Origin: Portulaca oleracea
Lineage: Eukaryota; Streptophyta; Magnoliopsida; Caryophyllales; Portulacaceae
NCBI GenBank assembly: GCA_029582165.1
Contig: CM055874.1
Coordinates: forward strand, 47,963,269-48,027,268
Reading direction: 5' to 3'
Length of the DNA stretch: 64,000 nt
Positions 19,326 to 33,050 of this stretch are shown here, in pieces. Position numbers and translations under genes: made by a program. The notes below the pieces were generated by a model. The model was given only the letters and a program-made list of their open reading frames with translations. It searched no databases and was not told the origin of the DNA. How positions within the stretch are numbered: the first letter of the stretch is position 1; each line of letters opens with the position of its first letter.

Positions 19326-20174
19326 GATCTCCCGAGCGCATGTAGAGACCCGCACCTTATTCCTTTGAATGGGGCGGAAGGGTTTCTTTCGCAGATAGCC
19401 GGTGTCGATGGCTGGGACCCTAGCAACTCCACCCCCACCCTTATTAGGAACCTGCATTGAGGTGTGCTCACCGCATCCTCTCTTCGGCATTTTTGGGAGG
19501 CTGCGGTTCAAACAAGGCTACCTAATGATCGTTATATGTTGCATGTTATGCTTGATGCACAACCTAGTGACTGGCGCCTCTATTTGCCTCGCACCTTTCA
19601 CGCCTTGCTACCTCATCCACCGCGAGGATACCGATAGATGGATATATATCACACACCTAGCACGTTAATTTGGCTTTAGACCACCATGGCCGCCCCGATT
19701 GTGTTTCTAGTAGCATGTTTATAGATGGAGAACGTGTTGGTCTTTTGGAATGTGCAAGTCGATAAAAACCAGTATGCTTATTGATCTATCCTAACAATGT
19801 TAGGTTCCCTTGCTCACCCACATCTCTCCTCAAAACGAAGCAAACCTTCTTTGGATGCCTCCCCTTCCTAATGTCGAGCCCCAACAACAGCCTGAGCCTA
19901 AACAATAACAACCTGACCCTCAACCCCAACAACCTCCCATAGATCATGAGGTGCGTTACCGCGACCTCCAGTTAGCTATTGTCGGACCGAGCGTCGTGTA
20001 GATGAGTTGCAGGAGTACCTTATTGAGTCAAGGAACCAATCTGACCTGCGTTTCACACGTCTTGACGAGTCTATCGCCCACATCTCCGACCTTATTCAGG
20101 CTATGTTTGACAAATCCTTGCCTCCGCTACCTAATGACCCAACCGCCCCATCCCCACCGAGCGCGGATGATTAA
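19326..20174 (+). pseudogene. ORF1 C-terminal fragment of element A, unit 1 copy
   Basis: Same stretch as 42199-43061 but with many dropped bases in its first third (for example GAATGGGGCGGAAGG where unit 6 has GAACTGGGACGGGAAGG). The C-terminal part, with ELQEYLIESRNQ-type coil and Pro-rich end, is intact to TAA 20172-20174. Left-group variants TGACAAATCC and GCTACC. Confidence 0.82.
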
Positions 20175-22278
20175 TCCTTTGCTCCGCTCCTTCTCTCTCC
20201 ACCTTTATCTTCTGCATTGAGGACAATATAGTGTTTAAGCATGGGGGGTTATCTATCCACTTTGTGAATATTTCTTCTTATTTCTCAAATTTTCTCTTAT
20301 TTTCTTTTATTTTCGTCTTTCTTTTTCTTATTTCATGCTTATTTTTCGTATTTTAGTGTGATTTTCTTGTTTTCAGTGTGTTTCTTGATTGAATTCTTGT
20401 TTTTAGTGTGTTTCTTGATTTCAGTTTTTCTTTAGGTTTTTCTATTTTTCTTGTCTTTTTAATTTTTCTTTATTTCCTTCTTTCGTAATTTGAGGTATTA
20501 TTTCTAGGTTCAAAAGAAAAAGTGTGAAAAAAAATAGAAAAAGAAGAATAGAAAAAGTTGGAGTTGAAAAAAAAAAAATAAGAAAATTGAAGTTGGAGTG
20601 AAAGAAGTAGTGTCTTATTTTTCTTTTTGTTTTGTTCTTTTTCTTTTATGCATGCGAACACTCACACTTATTATGTTTTTCTTGTTTATTCCTAACCAAA
20701 GTGTGACGTTTTTCTTGGATCGCGGATTGGGTTCGTTATTTATTTGAAGACCCCGAGGTAACCTCTTTCTGCACTCTTTGAATGTGTACATATATTGATC
20801 CTTGTTGCATGCTTGATTTTTCTTTTGGGTGGCGAACCCCTTTGAGTGTTTGTGTTGGGATTATATTGCTTATATGCTAGTTGTTCTTGTTTGTTTGTTT
20901 TTGTAGGTTCTCTACCCTTTTCATGTGACACCTTCCCACAATGAGGACATTGTGGCGTTTTAAGTGTTGGGGGGGGGGGGAGATATTCTGTTTCAAGGGT
21001 AGATCAGCTAGCACTTTGTTTTTGTTTTCTTAGTTTTTGCCTAAAATTTGAAAAAAATTGTGTGAAAAAGGAGAAAAAAGGGAGTGAAAACCTTAAAAGT
21101 TTCCTTTCGGTCTTCGTTTTCACTTTGTTTTTGCCTTGTTTCTTGGATCTTGTTGTCGAAATTGAGAAGCCGATCATAAACTCCCTTAAAAGAAACCGGT
21201 ATGAGCATTTTCGACCCTGTCTCGGGTACTAGTCATGACTTATTACTTTAGATGTCCTTCATTGAGTGTCTAGCGAAACCCCCAATTCCTTTCACGCTCG
21301 TCAAGTCTGAGATTCTAGGGGTTTGTGTCCGAGCTTGTTCTTTTTCCCGTTTAATAAAAGCAAAAGCAAATTCAAAACAAAAAGAAAAAAGAAAGCAAAG
21401 CTACAATAACCGGATTAAGTGGGGCGTGTCGCCGAATGACATTAACCACCATACACTTAGCCAACCTACACGGGCCCGGTATTAGCGGTATGGCGCTATT
21501 ACCCCTTAAGCTCCTCCTATTCCGAATTCTCGACGGAGGTGTGTATAGAAAAGACTGTGTTGGGAGGGTAAACCCCATATTTGGGTCGTCCAATTCCCGA
21601 AAGTAAGGCTAATACCGACCTTTAAAAAGAAAAAAAGGAGAAAAAGAAAAGGCAATTTTGTTGGGATTACCCAACGCGAAAAGAAAAGTTTAAGCGTTAA
21701 TAAAGTGTGGGGCTCTCCTTGCATCACCTACGACCCTCACCAAGCCAAGGGCGACCAAATGCGAGGAAAGGCAGCTTGTTCCTTGTTCGTTTCGTTGTTT
21801 TTGAGCTCGGGCATGAGTCCTTGGAGTCTTTTGGATTCGGTTGGAACCCACTAGCACTTACGCACATGGGGTTTTGCTTGACACTAGATGTAGGAAATCA
21901 AAAATCTCAAAGACTGACTTTTGCTTGGGATAGTGCTTGTGAGACGCTCATAACGGTTTCTTTTGGAGGTTTAATAACGTTTTCCTGATTTAGATTTCGA
22001 GATCTTTTGAAGCGAAGCTTTTGTTTTCCTTTTCTTTCGTTTTCTTCGGTTTTGTTTTCACTTTCCCTCTCTCCTTTTTCTTTGGCTTTTGTGGGTATAG
22101 CCGCCACAAACCCTCACGAGTCCATCTCGTCCACCCGGGCTCCTGGGGGGTTCAAAGGGCTTGGTGCATACGCTAAATGCACTCGTTTCCTCCCACGACA
22201 GGGGAGTTGGTGTTTAGTTTTCTTTTTTGTTTTGTTTTTGTTTTGCTCGGGATGAGCAAAAGTTTAAGTGTGGGGGGG

Positions 22279-23913
22279 TGTTTAGACCCAATTTTGTATC
22301 TAAATAGCGCCATAATTCTTAAGCTTTTAGCTCGTTTCGTGTTCTAATTTCATAACTTTTAATACATTTTTGGTTATTTTATAGATTTTGGAGTTTTTAC
22401 TCAAAACATGGTAAAAAGGGCCATTTAAGAGCATTTTTTGGTGATTTCCCGAGCCGAGCCGGACCGAGAGTCGAGGCGGAGTTGACCCGGGACCACTTTC
22501 CCCACCTTTGGTGTCAATTAGTGAGGTAACACCCACTACAATCCTCGTAGCGGGCGTTACATGCCTTGGAAAGAAGGAAGGAACAAGAGGAAGGAAGTCA
22601 GAGGTAGCCCCCGACACGCCAATGGTGACACAAGCTACCCAGGGTTGGCCAAGCAAGACCGCACCTACGGTATTGAGGACCGTACCTACGATCTCTCGAA
22701 CATCAAAAATCGCCAAAGCAACTCTTCGCTGAGACAACAGGTACACCGCACCTACGATGTCCCAGGGCCGTACCTACGCTCTCTCGAAGGAAAAAATCGC
22801 CATGCAGATTTCTCTGGACAGAACGAGACCGTAGCTACGGTCTCCCAGACCGTACCTACGGTCTCCTTATGTTCTGCGCGATGTTTTCTACAGGCGTATG
22901 CTTTGCCAACAAATTTTCACTTGTATATATATCCCTGGTTAACGATTTCTTAGGGGGGATATCTAGGGGAGACTTGAGGAGATAGACTTGGACATCTTCT
23001 AGCTTGTAATTAGTGGATTTTTGAGAGAGATTAGTTAGAGATTAATCTAGGGTTTTGGAGATTTGTGTTTGTTATTGAAGATTTGGGTATTCAAACAGTT
23101 GAGAGATTGTTGGATCATCTTTTTATTGCTTTCTATTGTTCATCTACAACATTTTGATAAGTATTCTCTTCCCTTAACTCTTTTATTAATTACTTTGCTA
23201 ATTACTTTCCTTGTTATCTAATTGCCTTGCTTGTTATTTCATTGTTCTTGTTGGGTTTATATTTGTTGATGTTAGAAATCATGCTTAGGGTTGGTTTCGA
23301 TGTTGTTAGCTTAGCTAGTATTATGATTAGTGGCTAGAAACCATATGGGTTAGGGGGTAATTAAGGGTGTGAACAGGTAATTAGGCATGGGTTAGCAATT
23401 TTAGTGAGTAATTAGTTGGGAAATCACTATTCCCACTCCAATCCTTCCCTCAACTGGGATGTATTTGGGTTCGAAAGTCCCCGAACACATCCAACACTTG
23501 AGTTGGAATGTTGGAATTGGGATAGTTAGTCCTCTACTCACGAAAGTGAATAGAGGCTAACTAGGGAATTCCGTTTCATTAACTCTCCGGGTCCGTGGTG
23601 GACTTTGGGGAAGTTAATCCGGACTATCCTCGAAAGAGGAGGCTCTGGGTATTTTCTAACGAATTTCCACTTGATTTCCTTCCTTGTTGCTTTCTTGTTG
23701 AAACCTATCTCCTCATTCCCGTTGCATCCGAAACTTCCGAAGCCCATTTTCCATTCTTTGACCAACCTTAGCTTTGTTTCTTGCGTTGTGACCCTTTCAA
23801 CCAAATACCTTAGCTTAGCAATCTCATCCCGACCATTGACTTAGTTTCTATGACCAAGGCCGCCAGCTCCCTGAGAGAGAACGACAATACCTAGGTCCTT
23901 CAAAAATTGCTCT
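22279..23913 (+). mobile_element. LTR copy 3 of element T (array unit 2)
   Basis: Left-group variants TTTATAGATT and AAAACATGG. The palindrome is at 22825-22844. A private difference near 22885-22905 replaces the usual CGGCTGTGCGTTGCG. The end is damaged (GCTCTGATCTCCCG). Several single-base losses lie between 23640 and 23740. Confidence 0.92.
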
Positions 23914-24777
23914 GATCTCCCGAAGACATGTAGAGACCCGCACCTTATTCCTTTGAATCGACGGGAAGGGTTTCTTTCGCAGATAGCCGTGTCGATGACT
24001 GACCCTAGCAACTCCACCCCCACCCTTATTAGGAACCCTGCATTGAGGTGTGCTCACCGCATCCTCTCTTGCGGCATTTTTGGGAGGCCTGGCAGTTCAA
24101 ACAAGGCTACCTAATCTGACTGTTATATGTTGCATGTTATGCTTGATGCAGACAACCTAGCTGACCTGGCCGCCCTATTTGCCTCGCACCTTTCACGCCT
24201 TGCTACCTCATCCACCGCAGGGATACTGATAGATGGATATATATCACACACCTAGCACGTTAATTTGGCTTTAGACCGACCATGGCCGCCCCCGATTGTG
24301 TTTCTAGTAGCATGTTTATAGATGGAGAACAGTGTTGGTCTTTTGGAATGTGCAAATTCGATAAAAACCAGCGCTGTTTATTGATCTATCCTAACAATGT
24401 TAGGTTCCCCTTGCTCACCCACATCTCTCCCCTCAAAACGAAGCAAACCTTCTTTGGATGCCTCCCCTTCCTAATGTCGAGCCCCAACAACAGCCTGAGC
24501 CTAAACAATAACAACCTGACCCTCAACCCCAACAACCTCCCATAGATCATGAGGTGCGTTACCGCGACCTCCAGTTAGCTATTGTCGGACCGAGCGTCGT
24601 GTAGATGAGTTGCAGGAGTACCTTATTGAGTCAAGGAACCAATCTGACCTGCGTTTCACACGTCTTGACGAGTCTATCGCCCACATCTCCGACCTTATTC
24701 AGGCTATGTTTGACAAATCCTTGCCTCCGCTACCTAATGACCCAACCGCCCCATCCCCACCGAGCGCGGATGATTAA
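23914..24777 (+). pseudogene. ORF1 C-terminal fragment of element A, unit 2 copy
   Basis: Equivalent to 42199-43061. The first 250 bases carry several short losses (for example CCGAAGACATG, GAATCGACGGGAAGG). The C-terminal half is intact to TAA 24775-24777. The internal stop after KQ in the Gln-rich segment is shared with all units, so it predates the duplication. Confidence 0.82.
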
Positions 24778-26863
24778 TCCTTTGCTCCGCTCCTTCTCTC
24801 TCCACCTTTATCTTCTGCATTGAGGACAATATAGTGTTTAAGCATGGGGGGTTATCTATCCACTTTGTGAATATTTCTTCTTATTTCTCAAATTTTCTCT
24901 TATTTTCTTTTATTTTCGTCTTTCTTTTTCTTATTTCATGCTTATTTTTCGTATTTTAGTGTGATTTTCTTGTTTTCAGTGTGTTTCTTGATTGAATTCT
25001 TGTTTTTAGTGTGTTTCTTGATTTCAGTTTTTCTTTAGGTTTTTCTATTTTTCTTGTCTTTTTAATTTTTCTTTATTTCCTTCTTTCGTAATTTGAGGTA
25101 TTATTTCTAGGTTCAAAAGAAAAAGTGTGAAAAAAAATAGAAAAAGAAGAATAGAAAAAGTTGGAGTTGAAAAAAAAAAAATAAGAAAATTGAAGTTGGA
25201 GTGAAAGAAGTAGTGTCTTATTTTTCTTTTTGTTTTGTTCTTTTTCTTTTATGCATGCGAACACTCACACTTATTATGTTTTTCTTGTTTATTCCTAACC
25301 AAAGTGTGACGTTTTTCTTGGATCGCGGATTGGGTTCGTTATTTATTTGAAGACCCCGAGGTAACCTCTTTCTGCACTCTTTGAATGTGTACATATATTG
25401 ATCCTTGTTGCATGCTTGATTTTTCTTTTGGGTGGCGAACCCCTTTGAGTGTTTGTGTTGGGATTATATTGCTTATATGCTAGTTGTTCTTGTTTGTTTG
25501 TTTTTGTAGGTTCTCTACCCTTTTCATGTGACACCTTCCCACAATGAGGACATTGTGGCGTTTTAAGTGTTGGGGGGGGGGGGAGATATTCTGTTTCAAG
25601 GGTAGATCAGCTAGCACTTTGTTTTTGTTTTCTTAGTTTTTGCCTAAAATTTGAAAAAAATTGTGTGAAAAAGGAGAAAAAAGGGAGTGAAAACCTTAAA
25701 AGTTTCCTTTCGGTCTTCGTTTTCACTTTGTTTTTGCCTTGTTTCTTGGATCTTGTTGTCGAAATTGAGAAGCCGATCATAAACTCCCTTAAAAGAAACC
25801 GGTATGAGCATTTTCGACCCTGTCTCGGGTACTAGTCATGACTTATTACTTTAGATGTCCTTCATTGAGTGTCTAGCGAAACCCCCAATTCCTTTCACGT
25901 TCTGGTTGAAGTCGGGAGATTCTAGGGGTTTGTGTCCGAGCTTGTTCTTTTTCCCGTTTAATAAAAGCAAAAGCAAATTCAAAACAAAAAGAAAAAAGAA
26001 AGCAAAGCTACAATAACCGGATTAAGTGGGGCGTGTCGCCGAATGACATTAACCACCATACACTTAGCCAACCTACACGGGCCCGGTATTAGCGGTATGG
26101 CGCTATTACCCCTTAAGCTCCTCCTATTCCGAATTCTCGACGGAGGTGTGTATAGAAAAGACTGTGTTGGGAGGGTAAACCCCATATTTGGGTCGTCCAA
26201 TTCCCGAAAGTAAGGCTAATACCGACCTTTAAAAAGAAAAAAAGGAGAAAAAGAAAAGGCAATTTTGTTGGGATTACCCAACGCGAAAAGAAAAGTTTAA
26301 GCGTTAATAAAGTGTGGGCTCTCCTTGCATCACCTCGACCCTCACCAAGCCAAGGGCTACCAAATGCGAGGAAAGGCAGCTTGTTCCTTGTTCGTTTCGT
26401 TGTTTTTGAGCTCGGGCATGAGTCCTCGAGTCTTTTGGATTCGGTTGGAACCACTAGCACTTACGCACATGGGGTTTTGCTTGACACTAGATGTAGGAAA
26501 TCAAAATCTCAAAGACTGACTTTTGCTTGGGATAGTGCTTGTGACGCCTTCATGCGGTTTCTTTTGGAGGTTTAATAACGTTTTCTGATTTAGATTTGAG
26601 ATCTTTTGAAGCGAAGCTTTTGTTTTCCTTTCTTTCGTTTTCTTGGTTTTGTTTTCACTTTCTCTCTCCTTTTCTTTGGCTTTTGTGGGTATAGCCGCAA
26701 CAAACCCTCAAGAGTCCATCACGTACACCCGGCTCTGGGTTCAAAGGGCTTGGTGCATACGCTAAATGCACTCGCTTTCCTCCCACAGGAGTTGGTGTTT
26801 AGTTTTCTTTTTTGTTTTGTTTTTGTTTTGCTCGGGATGAGCAAAAGTTTAAGTGTGGGGGGG

Positions 26864-28486
26864 TGTTTAGACCCAATTTTGTATCTAAATAGCGCCATAA
26901 TTCTTAAGCTTTTAGCTCGTTTCGTGTTCTAATTTCATAACTTTTAATACATTTTTGGTTATTTTATAGATTTTGGAGTTTTTACTCAAAACATGGTAAA
27001 AAGGGCCATTTAAGAGCATTTTTTGGTGATTTCCCGAGCCGAGCCGGACCGAGAGTCGAGGCGGAGTTGACCCGGGACCACTTTCCCCACCTTTGGTGTC
27101 AATTAGTGAGGTAACACCCACTACAATCCTCGTAGCGCGTTATGCCTTGGAAAGAAGGAAGGAACAAGAGGAAGGAAGTCGAGGTAGCCCCGACACGCCA
27201 ATGGTGACACAAGCTACCTGTGGTTGGCTACAAGACCGCACTCGGTATTGAGGACCGTACCTACGATCTCTCGAACATCAAAAATCGCCAAAGCAACTCT
27301 TCGCTGAGACAACAGGTACACCGCACCTACGATGTCCCAGGGCCGTACCTACGCTCTCTCGAAGGAAAAAATCGCCATGCAGATTTCTCTGGACAGAACG
27401 AGACCGTAGCTACGGTCTCCCAGACCGTACCTACGGTCTCCTTATGTTCTGCGCGATGTTTTCGGCTGTGCGTTGCGTTTTGCCAACAAATTTTCACTTG
27501 TATATATATCCCTGGTTAACGATTTCTTAGGGGGGATATCTAGGGGAGACTTGAGGAGATAGACTTGGACATCTTCTAGCTTGTAATTAGTGGATTTTTG
27601 AGAGAGATTAGTTAGAGATTAATCTAGGGTTTTGGAGATTTGTGTTTGTTATTGAAGATTTGGGTATTCAAACAGTTTAGATATTGTTGGATCATCTTTT
27701 TATTGCTTTCTATTGTTCATCTACAACATTTTGATAAGTATTCTCTTCCCTTAACTCTTTTATTAATTACTTTGCTAATTACTTTCCTTGTTATCTAATT
27801 GCCTTGCTTGTTATTTCATTGTTCTTGTTGGGTTTATATTTGTTGATGTTAGAAATCATGCTTAGGGTTGGTTTCGATGTTGTTAGCTTAGCTAGTATTA
27901 TGATTAGTGGCTAGAAACCATATGGGTTAGGGGGTAATTAAGGGTGTGAACAGGTAATTAGGCATGGGTTAGCAATTTTAGTGAGTAATTAGTTGAAATC
28001 ACTATTCCCACTCCAATCCTTCCTCAATCGGGATGTATTTGGGTTCGAAGTCCCGAACACATCCAACACTTGAGTTGGAATGTTGGAATTGGGATAGTTA
28101 GTCCTCTACTCGAAAGTGAATAGAGGCTAACTAGGGAATTCTTCATTAACTCTCGGTCCGTGGTGGACTTTGGGAAGTTAATCAGACTATCCTCGAAGAG
28201 GAGGCTCGGTGGGTATTTTCTAACGGAATTTCCACTTGATTTCCTTCCTTGTTGCTTTCTTGTTGCGAAACCTATCTCCTCATTCCCGTTTGCATCCCGA
28301 AAACTTCCGAAGCCCATTTTCCATTCTTTGACCAACCTTAGCTTTGTTTCTTGCGTTGTGACCCTTTCAACCAAATACCTTAGCTTAGCAATCTCATCCC
28401 GACCATTGACTTAGTTTCTATGACCAAGGCCGCCAGCTCCCTGAGAGAGAACGACAATACCTAGGTCCTTCAAAAATTGCTCTACA
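26864..28486 (+). mobile_element. LTR copy 4 of element T (array unit 3)
   Basis: Intact end GCTCTACA followed by the duplication GTCTC (28487-28491). Palindrome at 27400-27419. Left-group variants throughout. Losses cluster at 27135-27245 and 28000-28200. Confidence 0.93.
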
Positions 28487-29350
28487 GTCTCCCCGAGCGC
28501 ACATGTAGAGACCCGCACCTTATTCCTTTGAACTGGGACGGGAAGGGTTTCTTTCGCAGGATAGCTGGTGTCGATGACTGGGACCCTAGCAACTCCACCC
28601 CCACCCTTATTAGGAACCCTGCATTGAGGTGTGCTCACCGCATCCTCTCTTGCGGCATTTTTGGGAGGCCTGGCAGTTCAAACAAGGCTACCTAATCTGA
28701 CTGTTATATGTTGCATGTTATGCTTGATGCAGACAACCTAGCTGACCTGGCCGCCCTATTTGCCTCGCACCTTTCACGCCTTGCTACCTCATCCACCGCA
28801 GGGATACTGATAGATGGATATATATCACACACCTAGCACGTTAATTTGGCTTTAGACCGACCATGGCCGCCCCCGATTGTGTTTCTAGTAGCATGTTTAT
28901 AGATGGAGAACAGTGTTGGTCTTTTGGAATGTGCAAATTCGATAAAAACCAGCGCTGTTTATTGATCTATCCTAACAATGTTAGGTTCCCCCTCACCCAC
29001 ATCTCTCCTCAAAGCAAGCAAACCTTCTTTGGATGCCTCCCCTTCCTAATGTCGAGCCCCAACAACAGCCTGAGCCTAAACAATAACAACCTGACCCTCA
29101 ACCCCAACAACCTCCCATAGATCATGAGGTGCGTTACCGCGACCTCCAGTTAGCTATTGTCGGACCGAGCGTCGTGTAGATGAGTTGCAGGAGTACCTTA
29201 TTGAGTCAAGGAAACAATCGACTGCGTTTCACACGTCTTGACGAGTCTATCGCCCACATCTCCGACCTTATTCAGGCTATGTTTGACAAATCCTTGCCTC
29301 CGCTACCTAATGACCCAACCGCCCCATCCCCACCGAGCGCGGATGATTAA
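28487..29350 (+). pseudogene. ORF1 C-terminal fragment of element A, unit 3 copy
   Basis: The frame opens cleanly after GTCTC: PERTCRDPHLIPLNWD, then IRNPALRCAHRILSCGIFGR, a block typical of the ATHILA ORF1 family. The middle part is out of frame and has stops; the coil and Pro-rich tail end at TAA 29348-29350. Left-group variants. Confidence 0.84.
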
Positions 29351-31431
29351 TCCTTTGCTCCGCTCCTTCTCTCTCCACCTTTATCTTCTGCATTGAGGAC
29401 AATATAGTGTTTAAGCATGGGGGGTTATCTATCCACTTTGTGAATATTTCTTCTTATTTCTCAAATTTTCTCTTATTTTCTTTTATTTTCGTCTTTCTTT
29501 TTCTTATTTCATGCTTATTTTTCGTATTTTAGTGTGATTTTCTTGTTTTAAGTGTGTTTCTTGATTGAATTCTTGTTTTTAGTGTGTTTCTTGATTTCAG
29601 TTTTTCTTTAGGTTTTTCTATTTTTCTTGTCTTTTTAATTTTTCTTTATTTCCTTCTTTCGTAATTTGAGGTATTATTTCTAGGTTCAAAAGAAAAAGTG
29701 TGAAAAAAAATAGAAAAAGAAGAATAGAAAAAGTTGGAGTTGAAAAAAAAAAAATAAGAAAATTGAAGTTGGAGTGAAAGAAGTAGTGTCTTATTTTTCT
29801 TTTTGTTTTGTTCTTTTTCTTTTATGCATGCGAACACTCACACTTATTATGTTTTTCTTGTTTATTCCTAACCAAAGTGTGACGTTTTTCTTGGATCGCG
29901 GATTGGGTTCGTTATTTATTTGAAGACCCCGAGGTAACCTCTTTCTGCACTCTTTGAATGTGTACATATATTGATCCTTGTTGCATGCTTGATTTTTCTT
30001 TTGGGTGGCGAACCCCTTTGAGTGTTTGTGTTGGGATTATATTGCTTATATGCTAGTTGTTCTTGTTTGTTTGTTTTTGTAGGTTCTCTACCCTTTTCAT
30101 GTGACACCTTCCCACAATGAGGACATTGTGGCGTTTTAAGTGTTGGGGAGATATTCTGTTTAAGGGTAGATCAGCTAGCACTTTGTTTTTGTTTTCTTAG
30201 TTTTGCCTAAAATTTGAAAAAATTGTGTGAAAAAGGAGAAAAAGGTGAAAACCTTAAAAGTTTCCTTTGGTCTTCGTTTTCACTTTGTTTTTGCCTTGTT
30301 TCTTGGATCTTGTTGTCGAAATTGAGAAGCCGATCATAAACTCCCTTAAAGAAACCGGTATGAGCATTTTCGACCACTCTCGGGTACTAGTCATGACTTA
30401 TTACTTTAGATGTCCTTCATTGAGTGTCTGAAAACCCCCCAATTCCTTTCACGCTCGTTGAAGTCGGGAGATTCTAGGGGTTTGTGTCCGAGCTTGTTCT
30501 TTTTCCCGTTTAATAAAAGCAAAAGCAAATTCAAAACAAAAAGAAAAAAGAAAGCAAAGCTACAATAACCGGATTAAGTGGGGCGTGTCGCTGAATGACA
30601 TTAACCACCATACACTTAGCCAACCTACACGGGCCCGGTATTAGCGGTATGGCGCTATTACCCCTTAAGCTCCTCCTATTCCGAATTCTCGACGGAGGTG
30701 TGTATAGAAAAGACTATGTTGGGAGGGTAAACCCCATATTTGGGTCGTCCAATTCCCGAAAGTAAGGCTAATACCGACCTTTAAAAAGAAAAAAAGGAGA
30801 AAAAGAAAAGGCAATTTTGTTGGGATTACCCAACGCGAAAAGAAAATTTTAAGCGTTAATAAAGTGTGGGGCTCTCCTTGCATCACCTACGACCCTCACC
30901 AAGCCAAGGGCGACCAAATGCGAGGAAAGGCAGCTTGTTCCTTGTTCGTTTCGTTGTTTTTGAGCTCGGGCATGAGTCCTTGGAGTCTTTTGGATTCGGT
31001 TGGAACCCACTAGCACTTACGCACATGGGGTTTTGCTTGACACTAGATGTAGGAAATCAAAAATCTCAAAGACTGACTTTTGCTTGGGATAGTGCTTGTG
31101 AGACGCTCATAACGGTTTTTTTGGAGGTTTAATAACGTTTTCCTGATTTAGATTTCGAGATCTTTTGAAGCTTTTGTTTTCCTTTTCTTTCGTTTTCTTC
31201 GGTTTTGTTTTCACTTTCCCTCTCTCCTTTTTCTTTGGCTTTTGTGGGTATAGCCGCCACAAACCCTCACGAGTCCATCTCGTCCACCCGGGCTCCTGGG
31301 GGGTTCAAAGGGCTTGGTGCATACGCTAAATGCACTCGTTTCCTCCCACGACAGGGGAGTTGGTGTTTAGTTTTCTTTTTTGTTTTGTTTTTGTTTTGCT
31401 CGGGATGAGCAAAAGTTTAAGTGTGGGGGGG

Positions 31432-33050
31432 TGTTTAGACCCAATTTTGTATCTAAATAGCGCCATAATTCTTAAGCTTTTAGCTCGTTTCGTGTTCTAA
31501 TTTCATAACTTTTAATACATTTTTGGTTATTTTGTAGATTTTGGAGTTTTTACTCAAAACATGGTAAAAAGGGCCATTTAAGAGCATTTTTTGGTGATTT
31601 CCCGAGCATGACCAGAGTCGAGGCGGAGTTGACCCGGGACCACTTTCCCCACCTTTGGTGTCAATTAGTGAGGTAACACCCACTACAATCCTCGTAGCGG
31701 GCGTTACATGCCTTGGAAAGAAGGAAGGAACAAGAGGAAGGAAGTCAGAGGTAGCCCCCGACACGCCAATGGTGACACAAGCTACCCAGGGTTGGCCAAG
31801 CAAGACCGCACCTACGGTATTGAGGACCGTACCTACGATCTCTCGAACATCAAAAATCGCCAAAGCAACTCTTCGCTGAGACAACAGGTACACCGCACCT
31901 ACGATGTCCCAGGGCCGTACCTACGCTCTCTCGAAGGAAAAAATCGCCATGCAGATTTCTCTGGACAGAACGAGACCGTACCTACGGTCTCCTTATGTTC
32001 TGCGCGATGTTTTCGGCTGTGCGTTGCGTTTTGCCAACAAATTTTCACTTGTATATATATCCCTGGTTAACGATTTCTTAGGGGGGATATCTAGGGGAGA
32101 CTTGAGGAGATAGACTTGGACATCTTCTAGCTTGTAATTAGTGGATTTTAGAGAGAGATTAGTGAGAGATTAATCTAGGGTTTTGGAGATTTGTGTTTGT
32201 TATTGAAGATTTGGGTATTCAAACAGTTGAGAGATTGTTGGATCATCTTTTTATTGCTTTCTATTGTTCATCTACAACATTTTGATAAGTATTCTCTTCC
32301 CTTAACTCTTTTATTAATTACTTTGCTAATTACTTTCCTTGTTATCTAATTGCCTTGCTTGTTATTTCATTGTTCTTGTTGGGTTTATATTTGTTGATGT
32401 TAGAAATCATGCTTAGGGTTGGTTTCGATGTTGTTAGCTTAGCTAGTATTATGATTAGTGGCTAGAAACCATATGGGTTAGGGGGTAATTAAGGGTGTGA
32501 ACAGGTAATTAGGCATGGGTTAGCAATTTTAGTGAGTAATTAGTTGGGAAATCACTATTCCCACTCCAATCCTTCCCTCAACTGGGATGTATTTGGGTTC
32601 GAAAGTCCCCGAACACATCCAACACTTGAGTTGGAATGTTGGAATTGGGATAGTTAGTCCTCTACTCACGAAAGTGAATAGAGGCTAACTAGGGAATTCC
32701 GTTTCATTAACTCTCCGGGTCCGTGGTGGACTTTGGGGAAGTTAATCCGGACTATCCTCGAAAGAGGAGGCTCGGTGGGTATTTTCTAACGGAATTTCCA
32801 CTTGATTTCCTTCCTTGTTGCTTTCTTGTTGCGAAACCTATCTCCTCATTCCCGTTTGCATCCCGAAAACTTCCGAAGCCCATTTTCCATTCTTTGACCA
32901 ACCTTAGCTTTGTTTCTTGCGTTGTGACCCTTTCAACCAAATACCTTAGCTTAGCAATCTCATCCCGACCATTGACTTAGTTTCTATGACCAAGGCCGCC
33001 AGTTCCCTGAGAGAGAACGACAATACCTAGGTCCTTCAAAATTGCTCTAC
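31432..33050 (+). mobile_element. LTR copy 5 of element T (array unit 4)
   Basis: Mosaic: TTTGTAGATT (right group) but AAAACATGG (left group) 25 bp later. In the palindrome cluster one repeat is missing (31972-31992): GAGACCGTACCTACGGTCTC replaces two tandem copies, a deletion of 21 bp between GACCGTA repeats. The end is damaged (GCTCTACGCCTCCCG). Confidence 0.92.

Larger units (their letters stand above)
20422..25024 (+). repeat. Array unit 2 (4603 bp)
   Basis: The left edge is the A/T chimeric junction near 20417-20421. It contains a 12-13 G polypurine-like run at 20970. The variant TTTGTGTTGGG (near 20850) is shared with units 3 and 4. Dropout patches occur near 21295 and 23640-23740. Confidence 0.9.
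25025..29597 (+). repeat. Array unit 3 (4573 bp)
   Basis: The first 1.2 kb is almost identical to unit 2. A dense run of one- and two-base losses spans about 26320-26800 and again 27130-27245 and 28000-28200; other units are intact at these places. Confidence 0.9.
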
